Shown here one piece after another: positions 21,928 to 31,843 of a DNA stretch of 64,000 bases. The DNA is from Monodelphis domestica (taxonomy: Eukaryota; Chordata; Mammalia; Didelphimorphia; Didelphidae). How positions within the stretch are numbered: the first letter of the stretch is position 1; each line of letters starts with the position of its first letter. The stretch is from NCBI RefSeq assembly GCF_027887165.1, contig NC_077228.1, positions 108,698,043-108,762,042 on the forward strand. Reading direction: 5' to 3'. Position numbers and translations under genes: made by a program. Under the pieces are notes generated by a model. The model was not told the origin of the DNA and ran no database searches. It was given only the letters and a program-made list of their open reading frames with translations.

Positions 21928-22694
21928 AAAGACTTTTGTTGTTCTCTCTGTCTCTGTCTCTCTTTCTCACTCTCTTTCTCTAATCAAACAGTATTATGTG
22001 ATAATTACTCACTAAAAGAAATTAGATTACCATGGGTTTGTGTATTTTTATCTTTTGGGGGAAGGGTACTTGATACTTGAGTCATGATTTAAAAACTGGA
22101 ATGGTGAAGGTAATTAACTATTTAAAGAAATTAAAGGCAAATGCCCTCAAAGTTCTACAGTTCATCTTTAAGACTTTGATTAAATATTTAAAAAATTAAT
22201 CACTTCAAATATTACATAATGTATTATTATATGGAATTACTCGTATGTGTGAAGGCTACTTTGTTCTATAAAAAGAGCTAATTATATCAATCCAGAAAAT
22301 GGAGGAGAAGGAGGGGAAATTATAGTATTGCTTACAGGTAAATTATGTAATAGAAAATTTTTTCTGTTTTCATAACTTGCTCCTTTCTTTAAAAATAAAA
22401 AAGAGAACTGGAAAAGCCATAAAGGTCCTCTCCTCCCTCTTACTGCCCCCAACATAGAAGTAAATGAAAGCTTTTTATAGTCTCTCCAGGAGTTGAATGA
22501 GACTGGTGTTGGTACTTGGGGGAACTTTTACCTGTACACCAACTTAAGACTTATTAAAATAAAAGCATACACATTAAAGAGGGGGAAAGACACATATGTG
22601 TGTGTGTGTGTAGAGGGAAAGAGAGAGAGAGAGAGAAAGAGAAAGAGTAGCATGGGGATGGACCAGAGAAAGGCCTCCTGCAGAATATAAGATC
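21928..22694. other. Spacer between inverted actin fragments
   Basis: Contains a CT-rich run at 21945-21982 and a (GT)n/(GA)n run at 22596-22646. The rest is AT-rich and unassigned. Confidence 0.4.
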
Positions 22695-22876
22695 TGATAT
22701 GAACTGGTTTTGTTCTAGACTTTGAGACAGCAATCTTCTGCATCCTGTTAGCAATGCTTAACATGCCAATACCAACAGACAAAATGATCTTGGCACACAG
22801 ATCCTTACGGATGTCAACATCCTACTCCACCAATGAGTTGAAGGTAGTTTCATGGAAACCACAGGATTCCATATCT
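22695..22876 (-). pseudogene. Actin pseudogene fragment, inverted copy
   Basis: On the minus strand this reads MESCGFHETTFNS, then DVDIRKDL and NRMQK-like text, matching actin codons from about 268 to 325 with interruptions. Its 5' end falls at the same actin codon as the plus-strand copy at 21612, just after the known intron site at codon 267. The two segments are recognisably similar over about 165 bp in opposite orientation. That suggests an inverted duplication rather than two independent truncated insertions. Confidence 0.8.
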
Positions 22877-23059
22877 AAGTTTCAAATCAATAAACATTTT
22901 TTAAGTGTCTACTGTGTTTCAGAGTCTGGAAGGAAACCAGAGCATCCACTAATTATCTCTTTGTTAGTTTTTATTTTTAAATGATACATTTTTAAAAGTA
23001 TGATGCTTAAGGTACTCTGAAGTCTGTTTTTCACATATTGTTGCAGTTTAATTTCATAT

Positions 23060-23300
23060 TACCCCTCTTTGTGCACCTCTCTACCAGCCCTCCAGCTGTT
23101 CACATCACATAGCCTTCCATTGACTCCCTCTGTTCAATGTCTCTGCAAAGATGATCCATCATACCTAGAATTCACTTCCATTTTACCTCCACTTCTTAGA
23201 ATGGCTAGTTTCATTCAAGGAAGTCTTTCCTGTCTGCTTGTACTGGATCCTTCCTCTAATGAGCATATATTTAGTTCTTGTAAGCGTGTAACAAGGGGCT
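23060..23300 (+). repeat. L2/CR1-type LINE remnant
   Basis: ctagaattcacttccatttt, ggaagtctttcctgtctgct and a leucine- and serine-rich coding remnant follow the L2 3' end order. Confidence 0.5.
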
Positions 23301-23864
23301 GGCCATGAGAGCCCATTTCTTATTAGCACATGCAGATTTTGGAGCAATTGCAAGTATTTTATGACTGTTTCCTGTTCATTTACTATGTGAGGAAGAAAAG
23401 GACCTCCTCAAATGGCTACAGAGCCAGAATTGAGCATTCATACAAAAGACTCCAATGGGTTAATCAGTGATATAGGAGAGATACTAAATGTAACTGGTGA
23501 AAGAACATACCACAATGAAGATTCCATGCAAGAGCATTAGAAAAGAAACCCTTAGGGAAACCCCTACAATCCTGTTCTGAGGGATCTGACTCATCAGTTT
23601 GAGAGAGAATTGGGTAAAGGTCAGAGTCTATAAGGCAACATGTAAGGTCTTGTCTTGGATGGATATCAAGCCCTTCATATTTACATAAATCCCTGGAGAG
23701 ATTTTCCCCCTAGGACTTTCATTACTGATTTCCCTAGTCTTCAGAATCCACTAAAGAAGATTTATCACATTTCTTTTCTTTCTTTCATTTTAGATTGTAA
23801 TTATAAGATGATTTTTGCATAGTTAAAGTTTAAAGGAAAGGAGAGAGGAAATAAGCATTTTTTA
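23301..23864. other. Unassigned noncoding sequence
   Basis: No gene or assignable repeat. Confidence 0.3.
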
Positions 23865-24790
23865 AAAACAAAATTTAATTTTTCCCCAATTACATGTAAA
23901 AACAATTTTTAACTTTAAAAAAATCTTGAGTTCCAAATTCTCTTTTCCTATTTTCCCTCCTTCTCTCCATCCCTTCCTCCCCCCTTCCCTGAGACGATAA
24001 ACAAATGGATATAGATTTTACAGGTACAATCATGTAAATCCTTTTTCTATATTAGTCATTTTGTGAAAGAGATCTCAAACTAAAAAGAACAATAACAACA
24101 AGGAAGGAAGGGGAAGGTGAAAGGAAAGGGAGAGAGGGATGAACAAAAGGCGGAATGAACACATGAACAAATGAACTGAAATATAGTATGTTTTGGTCTG
24201 ACTTCAGACACCATCAGTTCTTTCTCTGGAGGGAGAAGGCATTTTTCATCATGAGTCTCTGGGATTATTTTTTTCTTTCTTTTTTTTAAATAATATTTTA
24301 TTTGGTCATTTCCAAGCATTATTCATTAAAGACAAAGATCATTTTCTTTTCCTCCCCCCACCCCCCATAGCCGACTCGTGATTCCACTGGGTGTCACATG
24401 TGTTCTTGATTCGAACCCATTTCCATGTTGTTAATATTTGCATTAGTTTCGTTTAGAGTCTCTCCTCTGTCATGTCCCCTCAACCGCTGTAGTGTCCCCT
24501 CAACCGCTGTAGTCAGGAAGTTGCTTTTCCTCGGTGTTTCTACTCCCACAGTTTGTCCTCTGCTTATGCATAGTGTTTTTTTCTCCTAGATCCCTGCTCT
24601 CTGGGATTATCTTGAATCACTGTATTGCTGAGAATAATTGAGTCATTCACAGTTGTTTGTCAAAAAATATTGCTGTCACTATATACAATGTTTTTCTGGT
24701 TCTATTTACTTCACTTTGCATCATGCATCAGTTCATGTAGTCTTTCCAATCATCCTTCACCTCATTTCTTATAACCCAATAGTAGGGAAT
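23865..24790 (-). mobile_element. Old L1 3' end, antisense, hosting a younger L1
   Basis: The reverse-complement 3' terminus (aatttttccccaattacatg), a C-rich 3' UTR and the end of ORF2 (gtttttctggttctatttac, gcatcagttcatgtagtctt) are present. The copy is interrupted at 24256-24610 by a younger L1 fragment, which gives a relative age order. Confidence 0.8.
24256..24610 (-). mobile_element. Short 5'-truncated L1 (copy C) nested in an older L1
   Basis: The 13-bp TSD tctctgggattat lies at 24256-24268 and 24598-24610. The body is about 330 bp of L1 3' UTR matching copies A and B but more diverged. It holds a perfect 20-bp tandem duplication (tgtcccctcaaccgctgtag) at 24473-24492 and 24493-24512. 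Confidence 0.93.
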
Positions 24791-24880
24791 AAGCATTTAT
24801 TAAACACCTAATATGTGTCAGGCGCAATGCTAAGTGCTTTATAAATATTATCTCATTTGATATTTAAGCAATGATATCTG
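24791..24880 (-). repeat. MIR-type tail, antisense
   Basis: gcatttattaaacacctaat, gcgcaatgctaagtgcttta and ttatctcatttgat are typical of the MIR/THER 3' end read backwards. Confidence 0.55.
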
Positions 24881-25034
24881 CTGTATTACTGAATTCTTTA
24901 CAAATATTGATCTTGAGGCTAATATAAAAATACCCTCTTCAGAATGCTTTCTTTAGGAATAGAACTGAATATACAGCAGAAAACCAGTTCAGAAGGTGAT
25001 ATAAGCAGCTTATTTTTCTTGCTTCCTTGTTAAA
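24881..25034. other. AT-rich unassigned sequence
   Basis: Nothing identified. Confidence 0.25.
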
Positions 25035-25198
25035 TTTAACATGCAAATTGATAATACATGTATAACCCAGAACAAATTGCTTATCATCTCTGGGAAGGGG
25101 AAGGGAAAGAAGGGAAGGAAACTATCTGGATCTTAAACATTTATGGATAATTGTTATTACATGTAATTAGGAAAATAAAATATCTTCTTAAAAACGAA
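25035..25198 (+). mobile_element. Old L1 3' UTR, sense
   Basis: aacccagaacaaattgctta, a GGGAAGGGG-rich stretch, ttgttattacatgtaattag and an AATAAA signal near the end form the sense version of the 3' terminus seen reversed at 23.87 kb. Confidence 0.65.
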
Positions 25199-25595
25199 AC
25201 ATGCAGTTTCAAAAACTACTGCTAGTAGAAGTGCACCATTTCTTATATCACCCTCTCTTTTTGTCATTATTCCTTTGTATAATGAAATATTTATGTTTAT
25301 TGATTATCATTAAATTCACAATAAAAAAATAATAGTTAGAAGATGCTACACTTAGTGAGCTCTAAGCAACATTATAAAAACGAAATGAGTCATGTCTTAA
25401 CAGACAGGAAACTGCAGGGCAGCAGCTACAGTCATACAGATCTGAAAGTTTCAGTCATTTCATTATTAGCTGTCTGTGGGCAGTCAGATCATTTCCTGGA
25501 TAAGACCGAAGTGTAAAAAAAGAGAGAGAGAGAGAGAGAAAGCAAAGAATAAAGATGATAAAATGTGTGGTTATAGCAGTAGATTATAGCATCAG
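25199..25595. other. Unassigned sequence with a (GA)n run
   Basis: A short GA run lies at 25519-25540. Nothing else is assignable. Confidence 0.3.
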
Positions 25596-25599
25596 CCTG

Positions 25600-25920
25600 A
25601 CTTCTTTAAGAGCCTGAAAAACAATTTGGAACCATGCTATAAAATTTTTGTATTTTATCCTAGAGACAATAGCTGCCATTGAAGATGGGAGTGGGAGTGA
25701 AGTATAGATCTGAGTTTAGAAATATCAGTTTGCCAGCTGTGAGAAGATTAGAGAGAGATCTGTAGCCTGGAGACCAATTTTAGAGACCAATGCAATAGTC
25801 CAGGCAAGAAATGAAGAAGTTTGGAGGAAATAGAGTGAGTTCCATTTTGAATGAGTTGAGTGTCAGATGCCTACTGGACATCCAGGTGGAAATGTGCAAA
25901 AGCAGCTGGTCATGTTAAAT
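25600..25920 (+). repeat. Ancient mammalian repeat of uncertain family
   Basis: agaccaatgcaatagtccag, gcaagaaatgaagaagtttg and ctactggacatccaggtgga belong to the dispersed ancient family also seen near 9 kb, 45.6 kb and 62.1 kb. Confidence 0.5.
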
Positions 25921-26099
25921 TTATATTTTCATATAGTCTAGAGGCTTTGTGATTTTTGGTTCTCTACACTACTCGGCTATAATCACTTTAGAAATGGAAA
26001 GGGGTCAGGGTGGAAATGAACACATATAACTGAGGGCCATTTTGTATTTAATTTATGGCTTAAAAAATCATCACCTTATGGTCAGCCTTTAGTAATTAA

Positions 26100-26560
26100 C
26101 TAAATTTTTATTATCATGCAAAACTCACTTCCGCACTGGTCACTGATGTATGTTCTCATCTGAAACCCAAACCCAAAATAAAACTGTAAATGCACTGATG
26201 TGAAAAATAGTCTGCTTTGATCTGCATTTATCCAGCTCCAACTGTTCTTTTCTCTGAAGGTGGATAGCATTTCCCACCATAAGTCCTTCAGGATGGTCCC
26301 AGATCATTGCGTTGCTGAGAGTAGCCAAGATTTCATAGATAATCATCCTCCAATATTGCTGTTATTGTGTACAGTGTTCTCCAGGCTCTGCTTATTTCCC
26401 TCTGCATCAGTTCATACAGATCTTTCCAGTTTTTTTCTGAAGTCATCTTGCTGATCATTTCTTAGAGCACAACAGTATTCCATCACCAACATGTACCACC
26501 ATTTGTTCAGCCATTCCCCAATGGATGGGCATCCTTTCAAGTTCCAATTCTTTGCCAAAT
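26100..26560 (-). mobile_element. Old L1 3' end, antisense
   Basis: ttctctgaaggtggatagca, gtgttctccaggctctgctt and the stretch from caccaacatgtaccaccatt to tgatgggcat-like text align with reversed L1 ORF2. Confidence 0.85.
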
Positions 26561-26814
26561 ATTTAATTAAATTAAATTAAATTTGTAAAGATAAAATTAA
26601 AGTAGTAGTTGAAACACCACATCAGATAATAAGTACTCAGTAGTTCATACTAGCCCATCTCTACCTTCTAAAGATCTCTAATCTTCTGGCAGAGCCTCTG
26701 AGCATAGGGTTACCTCCATGCCAGCATGAATCATTAAGGTAGGACTTTTCCTCCCTGTCCTACTGTCTATATTCAAATACTCCTTCCATTTGAAGTTTGA
26801 TAAGTAAGACATCC

Positions 26815-27005
26815 TCCTGAGTTTAAATATGCCCTCAGTCACTTATTGGCAATGGAGCCCAGGCAAGTTATTTAATCCTTGTTTGCCTCAGTTTCCTCAT
26901 CTGTCAAATGAGCTGGAGAAGGAAATGGCAAACCACTCCAGTATCTCTGCCAAGAAAACTCCCAAGGAAGTTGAACAAAAACAAGAGCTGAATAAAAACA
27001 AAAAT
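26815..27005 (+). mobile_element. CORE-SINE with RTE-like tail (MAR1-type)
   Basis: tgcctcagtttcctcatctg is followed by gagctggagaaggaaatggc, aaaccactccagtatctctg and ccaagaaaactcccaaggaa. This is the sense counterpart of the element at 5035-5284. Confidence 0.8.
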
Positions 27006-27791
27006 GACTTTCCTTGTTGATCCTTCTAATTAGTTCTAAAGCCTGTAAGGTCAATCAGTCAACAAGCATGTATTAAGCACCTCCTATGTGCCAGGCTCTG
27101 CACTAAGTATGGGGATTAAAAAAAAAATTTTTTTTAAGTCAAAAGGGACTAAAAAGAAAGACATCATGCAAACTACATACATTGGAGGCAATGCACTAGC
27201 ATTACAGAACTCGGGCAGCTGCTAAATGACCTCTTTTCCTCACTGTCAGGGGGGTTGGCTAGATACCAACAGGAAATCCTGAAAAATGAAAACTTGTTTT
27301 TAGTATATTGGCCCTATTTTGCTTTTTTTTTTTTCCCAGAAAATCCTCTGTGCGTCCACCTCTGAATGATTATTTTTTCGTTTATTCCTTAAATATAGAG
27401 GGATTTGCCTTCAAGAGGGTAGAAGGAATTGGGGAGAAAGCAAGATGCAAACCTATGTCTCAGTTCAGCCCTGGGAATGTTCATCTTTGTGCATATTTTT
27501 CTTTCATTTTCTGCCATCGCTTTGAAGTCAAGGAGTTTGGTTTCAAATGCATTTATTGGCTGCTGACCAAAAAAATATGAATGGAGAATAAGAATAAGGA
27601 GGGAAGGAGAAGCTTAGAGTTCAATTAAATTTTTCTTTAAAAGGATAAAAGAAAAGAGCTCTGTTAGTTCTTGTTCTCTGCTTTATTATAGAAATATATT
27701 TTAGAAATGAAGATTTAGAGATAATTCTTAAAGAACCATTTGTCCATTAGGAATATAACAAGTAGGCTCCGGAAGCATAAGCTTTCAGAGC
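27006..27791. other. Upstream region of the plus-strand tRNA gene
   Basis: An ancient repeat tail is visible at 27060-27115 (aagcacctcctatgtgccag). The remainder has no recognisable gene. Confidence 0.35.
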
Positions 27792-27864
27792 GCCCGGATA
27801 GCTCAGTCGGTAGAGCATCAGACTTTTAATCTGAGGGTCCAGGGTTCAAGTCCCTGTTCGGGCG
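27792..27864 (+). tRNA. tRNA-Lys (anticodon TTT)
   Basis: A complete 73-nt tRNA-Lys gene. The acceptor arm pairs GCCCGGA with the TTCGGGC 3' side plus discriminator G. The D arm follows (GCTC, AGTCGGTA, GAGC), then an anticodon arm with TTT at 27825-27827 and a T arm with GGTTCAAGTCC. The Pol III A box (TAGCTCAGTCGG) is at 27799-27810 and the B box at 27843-27853. There is no intron and no encoded CCA, as expected of a eukaryotic nuclear gene. A six-T terminator follows within six bases. The gene is identical to the minus-strand copy 249 bp away. All stems pair, so it is likely functional. Confidence 0.97.
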
Positions 27865-27869
27865 TTGCG

Positions 27870-27875
27870 TTTTTT
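27870..27875 (+). terminator. Pol III terminator of the plus-strand tRNA-Lys
   Basis: A six-T run on the sense strand starting six bases after the mature 3' end, then TGCTTTT as a backup. Confidence 0.85.
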
Positions 27876-28095
27876 GCTTTTCTGGAACTTCTATTGATAA
27901 TCACACAACTAATAGAAAAGATGTTCCAAATTTTGAGCTACCATGGAAGAAATCCTCTGGGAACTTTAGAGAATTGCCACCGTGTTACACCATCACGAGG
28001 AACGGCAGAATTTTGCATGGAGCATCGTAAACATGTACTCAAGTAAGTAGTTCTACTTCTCAAATTGCTTAATTTGAATAAAACGGAGACAGTTT
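27876..28095. other. Spacer between the convergent tRNA genes
   Basis: About 220 bp of unique sequence between the two terminators. No gene or repeat is recognised. Confidence 0.4.
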
Positions 28096-28108
28096 AAAAA
28101 AAATAAAA
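28096..28108 (-). terminator. Pol III terminator of the minus-strand tRNA-Lys
   Basis: On the minus strand, TTTT (28108-28105) then A then eight Ts follow shortly after the mature 3' end. Confidence 0.8.
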
Positions 28109-28113
28109 TGCAA

Positions 28114-28186
28114 CGCCCGAACAGGGACTTGAACCCTGGACCCTCAGATTAAAAGTCTGATGCTCTACCGACTGAGCTATCCGGGC
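28114..28186 (-). tRNA. tRNA-Lys (anticodon TTT), convergent copy
   Basis: The reverse complement is identical over all 73 nt to the gene at 27792-27864, including A box, B box and the TTT anticodon. With the four shared bases after the 3' end, the two genes form perfect 77-bp inverted arms. Both genes end toward each other. Identity despite unrelated flanks implies strong selection or gene conversion. From memory, a convergent tRNA-Lys(TTT) pair also exists at human 1q32.1. Confidence 0.97.
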
Positions 28187-28590
28187 TCCTTGTGGAGAAG
28201 GGAGGCACTACCCTTTCTATAGAAAGCGGGAAGGTCGGTTTTTTTTTTTTTTTGCGTGTGTGTTTATGTATTTTTTCATTCCCCTGGATTTTGCAGCCCT
28301 TCCGCAAACAGTACGGAAAGGAATTAAAAGAGTGTAGGGACCCAGACGGAAGACGCTCGCCCCTCTCCCTTCGACCCCAGCCTAGAAGTTCATGCAGATT
28401 CCAGTGTTTTTAATTCCTCATTTGCCTACTTGGTCCTAGCATCTGTCAGGCAAACCACGTGTCCCGATTTTTGCTTCAGAAAACAGGGCCGGGCGGAGCT
28501 TAGGCTGGGGCCGCCACATAGAACCGCGCACAGCGGTTACGCCTGCGCGAGGTTGAGCCTGTAAGAGGCTGTAGAAGGCGGGGGAGGGGA
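28187..28590. other. Unique sequence with a small CpG-rich patch
   Basis: Around 28485-28560 the sequence is GC-rich, with a GGGCGG box and several CpGs (ccgcgcacagcggttacgcc). This may be a small promoter-like element next to the tRNA genes. No exon is supported. Confidence 0.4.
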
Positions 28591-29280
28591 GGATTGAGAG
28601 AGAGAGAGGAATGGGGGAAGGGAGACGGGGAGGAATGGAGAAAAGGCAAGGAAGGAATAAGGGAAGGGGAGAGGAAAGGGAAGAAAGGAGTAGGGAAGGG
28701 GAGAAAAGGAGGGAAGAGAGAGAAGGAATGAAGGAAAGGGAGAGGAGGAAGATGGGGAAAAGGAAGGGAAGAAGTGGAGAGAGGAGGAGAGGAGCAAGGA
28801 AGAAGAGGAGGAGGAAAAGGAATGAAGGAGAAGAGGGAAGGAGAGGATTGGGAAGGAAATGAAGGGGAGGGGAGGAAGGAGCGGAAGGAAGGGGGAAGGG
28901 GAGAGGAGGAAGATGAGGGGGAAAGGAAGGGAAGAGGTGAAGGGATGAGGAGGAATGGGGAAAAAGAAGAGGAAGGAATGGAGGGGGAGAGGGAGGAAGG
29001 AGAGGATTGGAAGGTAAAGGGAATGAAGAGGAGGGGAGGAAGGAGGTAAAGAAAAGAAGGGGGAGGAGGAGGAGGAAGATGGGGAAAAGAAGGGAAAGAG
29101 TGGGAAGAGAAGAAGGAGAAAAAGAGAAGAAGGAATGGAGGGTGGGAGGAAAAAGAGAAGATGAGGGGGAGGGGAAGAAGGAGGGAAAGAAGAGAGGGAA
29201 GAGGAGGAGAAAGGGGAAGGGGAGCAAGGAGAAGAAGGAATGTAAATAGAAGAGAGGAGGAAAAGGGAAGGAGCAAATGA
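28590..29280 (+). repeat. Long polypurine tract (GGA/GAA-rich)
   Basis: About 690 bp in which the plus strand is almost only G and A, in irregular blocks such as aaggaggaag, with scattered single T or C. Frames through it give Arg/Glu/Gly or Ser/Pro/Leu/Phe low-complexity peptides and are not genes. Such tracts can form intramolecular triplexes. Confidence 0.93.
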
Positions 29281-29303
29281 AAGGATTGACTGTAGAGGCT
29301 GTC

Positions 29304-29729
29304 AGCTGGGTTTCAGTAACCCCAAGTTTATCCCATCCCTTGGGTTGAATAACCTTGGGTCCAAAACCAAAAACATACCCCAGTATAAAGGTTGCAGTCA
29401 GTTTGAACTGAACCCCATTTTGACCAAAAATTAAAAAATGGTTAGGGTCAGAGTTAGGCAACTTTTGCCAATCATGTGCACATCTATAGTCCCCAAACTC
29501 CCAGGTACCTGTTGCTAAGGCCATGAGCCCCTTATTAAAGATTGGTTCATGGTCCCCAAATACACAATTCCCCAGTTCATTGTTCAAGAGTTTTCACTTA
29601 CCCCAACAACCTTCTAAGCAGAGTCTAGGTTGGAGCTCAATGTGTTCCTGTTGGCACCACACTTCTGGAATCTGCTGGCTGGTGGACATGGGCAGCCATA
29701 ACTTTGAATCTCCGTGGGACCCCCATTTC
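29304..29729 (+). mobile_element. Fossil LTR-element fragment (plus), same family as the adjacent LTRs
   Basis: The start (tgtcagctgggtttcagtaa, ccccaag) matches the 5' end of the LTR at 29730-30387 read in its own sense. The remainder up to 29729 is not clearly assignable and may be internal sequence. It looks broken and old. Confidence 0.45.
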
Positions 29730-30387
29730 TGTCAACTTGGGAAAACACAGAACCACTAAAGTAGTCATCAAATCAAATCTTTAATCAGGAAAATCCTTAA
29801 TATTCAGCTGCCATACAGAGCCAAGTGCTAAATACCAAAGTCAAAACTCTGAGGCTCTGGGGACAGTGTCTCTGAGAGAATCACCACCAAGCCAGGATTA
29901 TCAGGGAGAGGCTGATGCTTTACAATGGATGCTAAAGAAAGAGTCCAGCCAAGAATTGGGCTACCTAGGAGAGGCCATTGACACAATGGGAGACACTTCT
30001 AAGATGAAAAGGGTACTTAACATTTGATTATATCTAGTAGTCCCACCTAAACAGGGATCTTTAAGTACTTTAAAATTTATTATTTAGTCCAACAACAGGG
30101 AAATGGGTTCGAGTCAAGAACACATGTGATAACCAGTGGAATCATGCGTCGGCTATGGGAGAGGGAAAGGGGGGGGGGGGGGGAGGAAAAGAAAATGATC
30201 TTTGTTTCCAGTGAATAATGTATGAAAACGACCAAATAAAATAATGTTTAAAAATTTAAAAAATAAAATAAGTATTGCTATTAAAAAAATTATTATTTAG
30301 CCAGAGGAGAGGTCAGTCTGAGACTTCCCTCAAGGCAAATTCCCAAGAGATAGGGGTTAACTTGGGGTTCCTGAAACCTAGTTGACA
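29730..30387 (-). mobile_element. Fossil endogenous-retrovirus LTR (minus) with a nested L1 end
   Basis: The LTR has TGTCAA...TTGACA ends. It is homologous to the plus-strand LTR at 30608-31843 and the solo LTR at 52794-53329. An L1 3' end is inserted at 30088-30289. No duplicated flanking bases are evident. Family: probably ERV1-like, inferred from the TSD length of the 52.8 kb copy. Old and degraded. Confidence 0.75.
30077..30300 (+). mobile_element. L1 3' UTR insertion in the LTR
   Basis: The 11-bp TSD ttattatttag lies at 30077-30087 and 30290-30300. The body has the L1 3' UTR signature aatcatgcgtcggctatggg, a G-run at about 30169-30183 and caaataaaat near the A-rich end. Confidence 0.88.
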
Positions 30388-30607
30388 AGGTGAAGGGAGC
30401 TACAACTGAAAAAACTAAAAAAAGTATGGTGAGTTGAAGCTCTTCCCAAAACAGGAGGAGGGACCAGTTTGTGTGTCAGCAAATATTGATTAAACACCTA
30501 CCACATGCTAGGTCCTAAGAGCTGGGGATACCAAGGGAGGTCAAAGAAAGCCCCTACTCAGTCTATTTAGGAGAGCAGCAGCCCCCCCCCCCCCCCCCCC
30601 CCCCCAG
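30388..30607. repeat. Ancient repeat tail and 24-bp poly(C)
   Basis: At 30478-30560 an ancient tail is visible (aaacacctaccacatgctag). At 30582-30605 there is an uninterrupted run of 24 C next to the plus-strand LTR. Confidence 0.6.
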
Positions 30608-31843
30608 TATCAACTTTATTTCTGGAAACATCAAGTTTGCTCCATCCCTTGAAAACTTGCCTAAGGGGAAGTCCCAGACTGACCTAGTCTCTGACTAAAT
30701 AATTTAATTATTATTAAATTAAATTAAATTTATTTTAAAAATAACTAAATAAAAAACTTTTTTTAATTGACTTAATTAGTTAATTTAGAGTATTTTTCCA
30801 TGGTTACAAGATTAATGTTCTTTCCCTCCCCTCCCCCTAATCCCCTCCTGTAGCTCACACTCAATTCCACTGGTTTTTACTTGTGTCCTTGATCAAGACC
30901 TATTTCCATATTTAAATAATAAACTTTAAAATACATAATGATCCCAGTTTAGGTGGAACTAGTAGATATAATCAAATGTTAAGTACCTTTTTTTGTCTTA
31001 GAAGTTTCTCCCATTCTATCAGAAACCTCTTCCAGATAGCCCAGTCCCTGGCTAAAACCATCCTTTTGTATCCATTGTAGTTTAGACCACTCCCTGATAC
31101 CCCAGCCTCTGCTTGTGTAAAGGAAACCCCTTTCTCCCAGGATGTGAACTTTCTGCTCAACCAAGCCAGCTCACTGGCAGCCTAGAACTAGGGGTTACTA
31201 TCCAGGTCAAAGAGACTTTGATTGGTTTCTGAGATGTGATAGATCAGCACAGAGGAAAAGGAAGTGATGTGGAGAAGGAGGATATAGGGATGAGACTGTA
31301 GAGGAGGGGGGTTCTCTCTAGAGGTTGGTGGCTAAGATGGAAGACACTCTTGTGGGCCAGTAAGATTAGGGTGGTAGGCTAGGAAATATTTTTTTTTATT
31401 TCCTTCCCTCCTTATTTCTTTCTTAGACTATATTTATATTAAAATTATATTGTTAAAAGCTACTATCATCCTCAAGACTTACAGGTTAATCATTTTATAA
31501 ATGGTGACCACAATAATCTTTTTTTAAAAACTAATATTTATAAACCAATTTCTAAATATTATATTTAGCATATTACATTTGGTATATTAACTTTTCAGTA
31601 TTACATGCTACAGCCTCTTTCCAAGCCTGTTTGTAACTAGTCAGTGTATATTCTATCATTCTTTGGAAAATCATCTTTGGCAGTGAGTTTTCCCAGAGAC
31701 ACTGTCTCCAGAACCCCCAGAGTTTTGGCTCTGTGTGGTATCTAGCGTTTGGCTGTGTGGCGGCCGATTATTAAGGACTTGTCCTGATTAGAGATTTTGT
31801 TTTTATGACTACTTTAGTGGTTCTGTGTTTTTCCCAGTTGACA
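30608..31843 (+). mobile_element. Fossil endogenous-retrovirus LTR (plus) with a nested L1 end
   Basis: Homologous to the minus-strand LTR at 29730-30387: shared text includes agtcccagactgacc, tagatataatcaaatgttaa and the end ctttagtggttctgtgtttt followed by cccagttgaca. A different, older L1 3' end is inserted at about 30704-30930. Additional unassigned sequence lies between 31250 and 31680. Old and degraded. Confidence 0.7.
30704..30930 (-). mobile_element. L1 3' end insertion in the LTR, antisense
   Basis: agagtatttttccatggtta, a CCCTCCCC stretch, then actcaattccactggttttt is the reversed 3' UTR of an older L1 subfamily. The flanking LTR sequence taaataat appears on both sides and is the likely TSD. 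Confidence 0.75.

Noticed and set aside
28436-29587. 383-codon minus-strand open frame
   Set aside because: Most of it is the complement of the polypurine tract and encodes a Ser/Pro/Leu/Phe low-complexity run; the remainder overlaps LTR-type fossil sequence.
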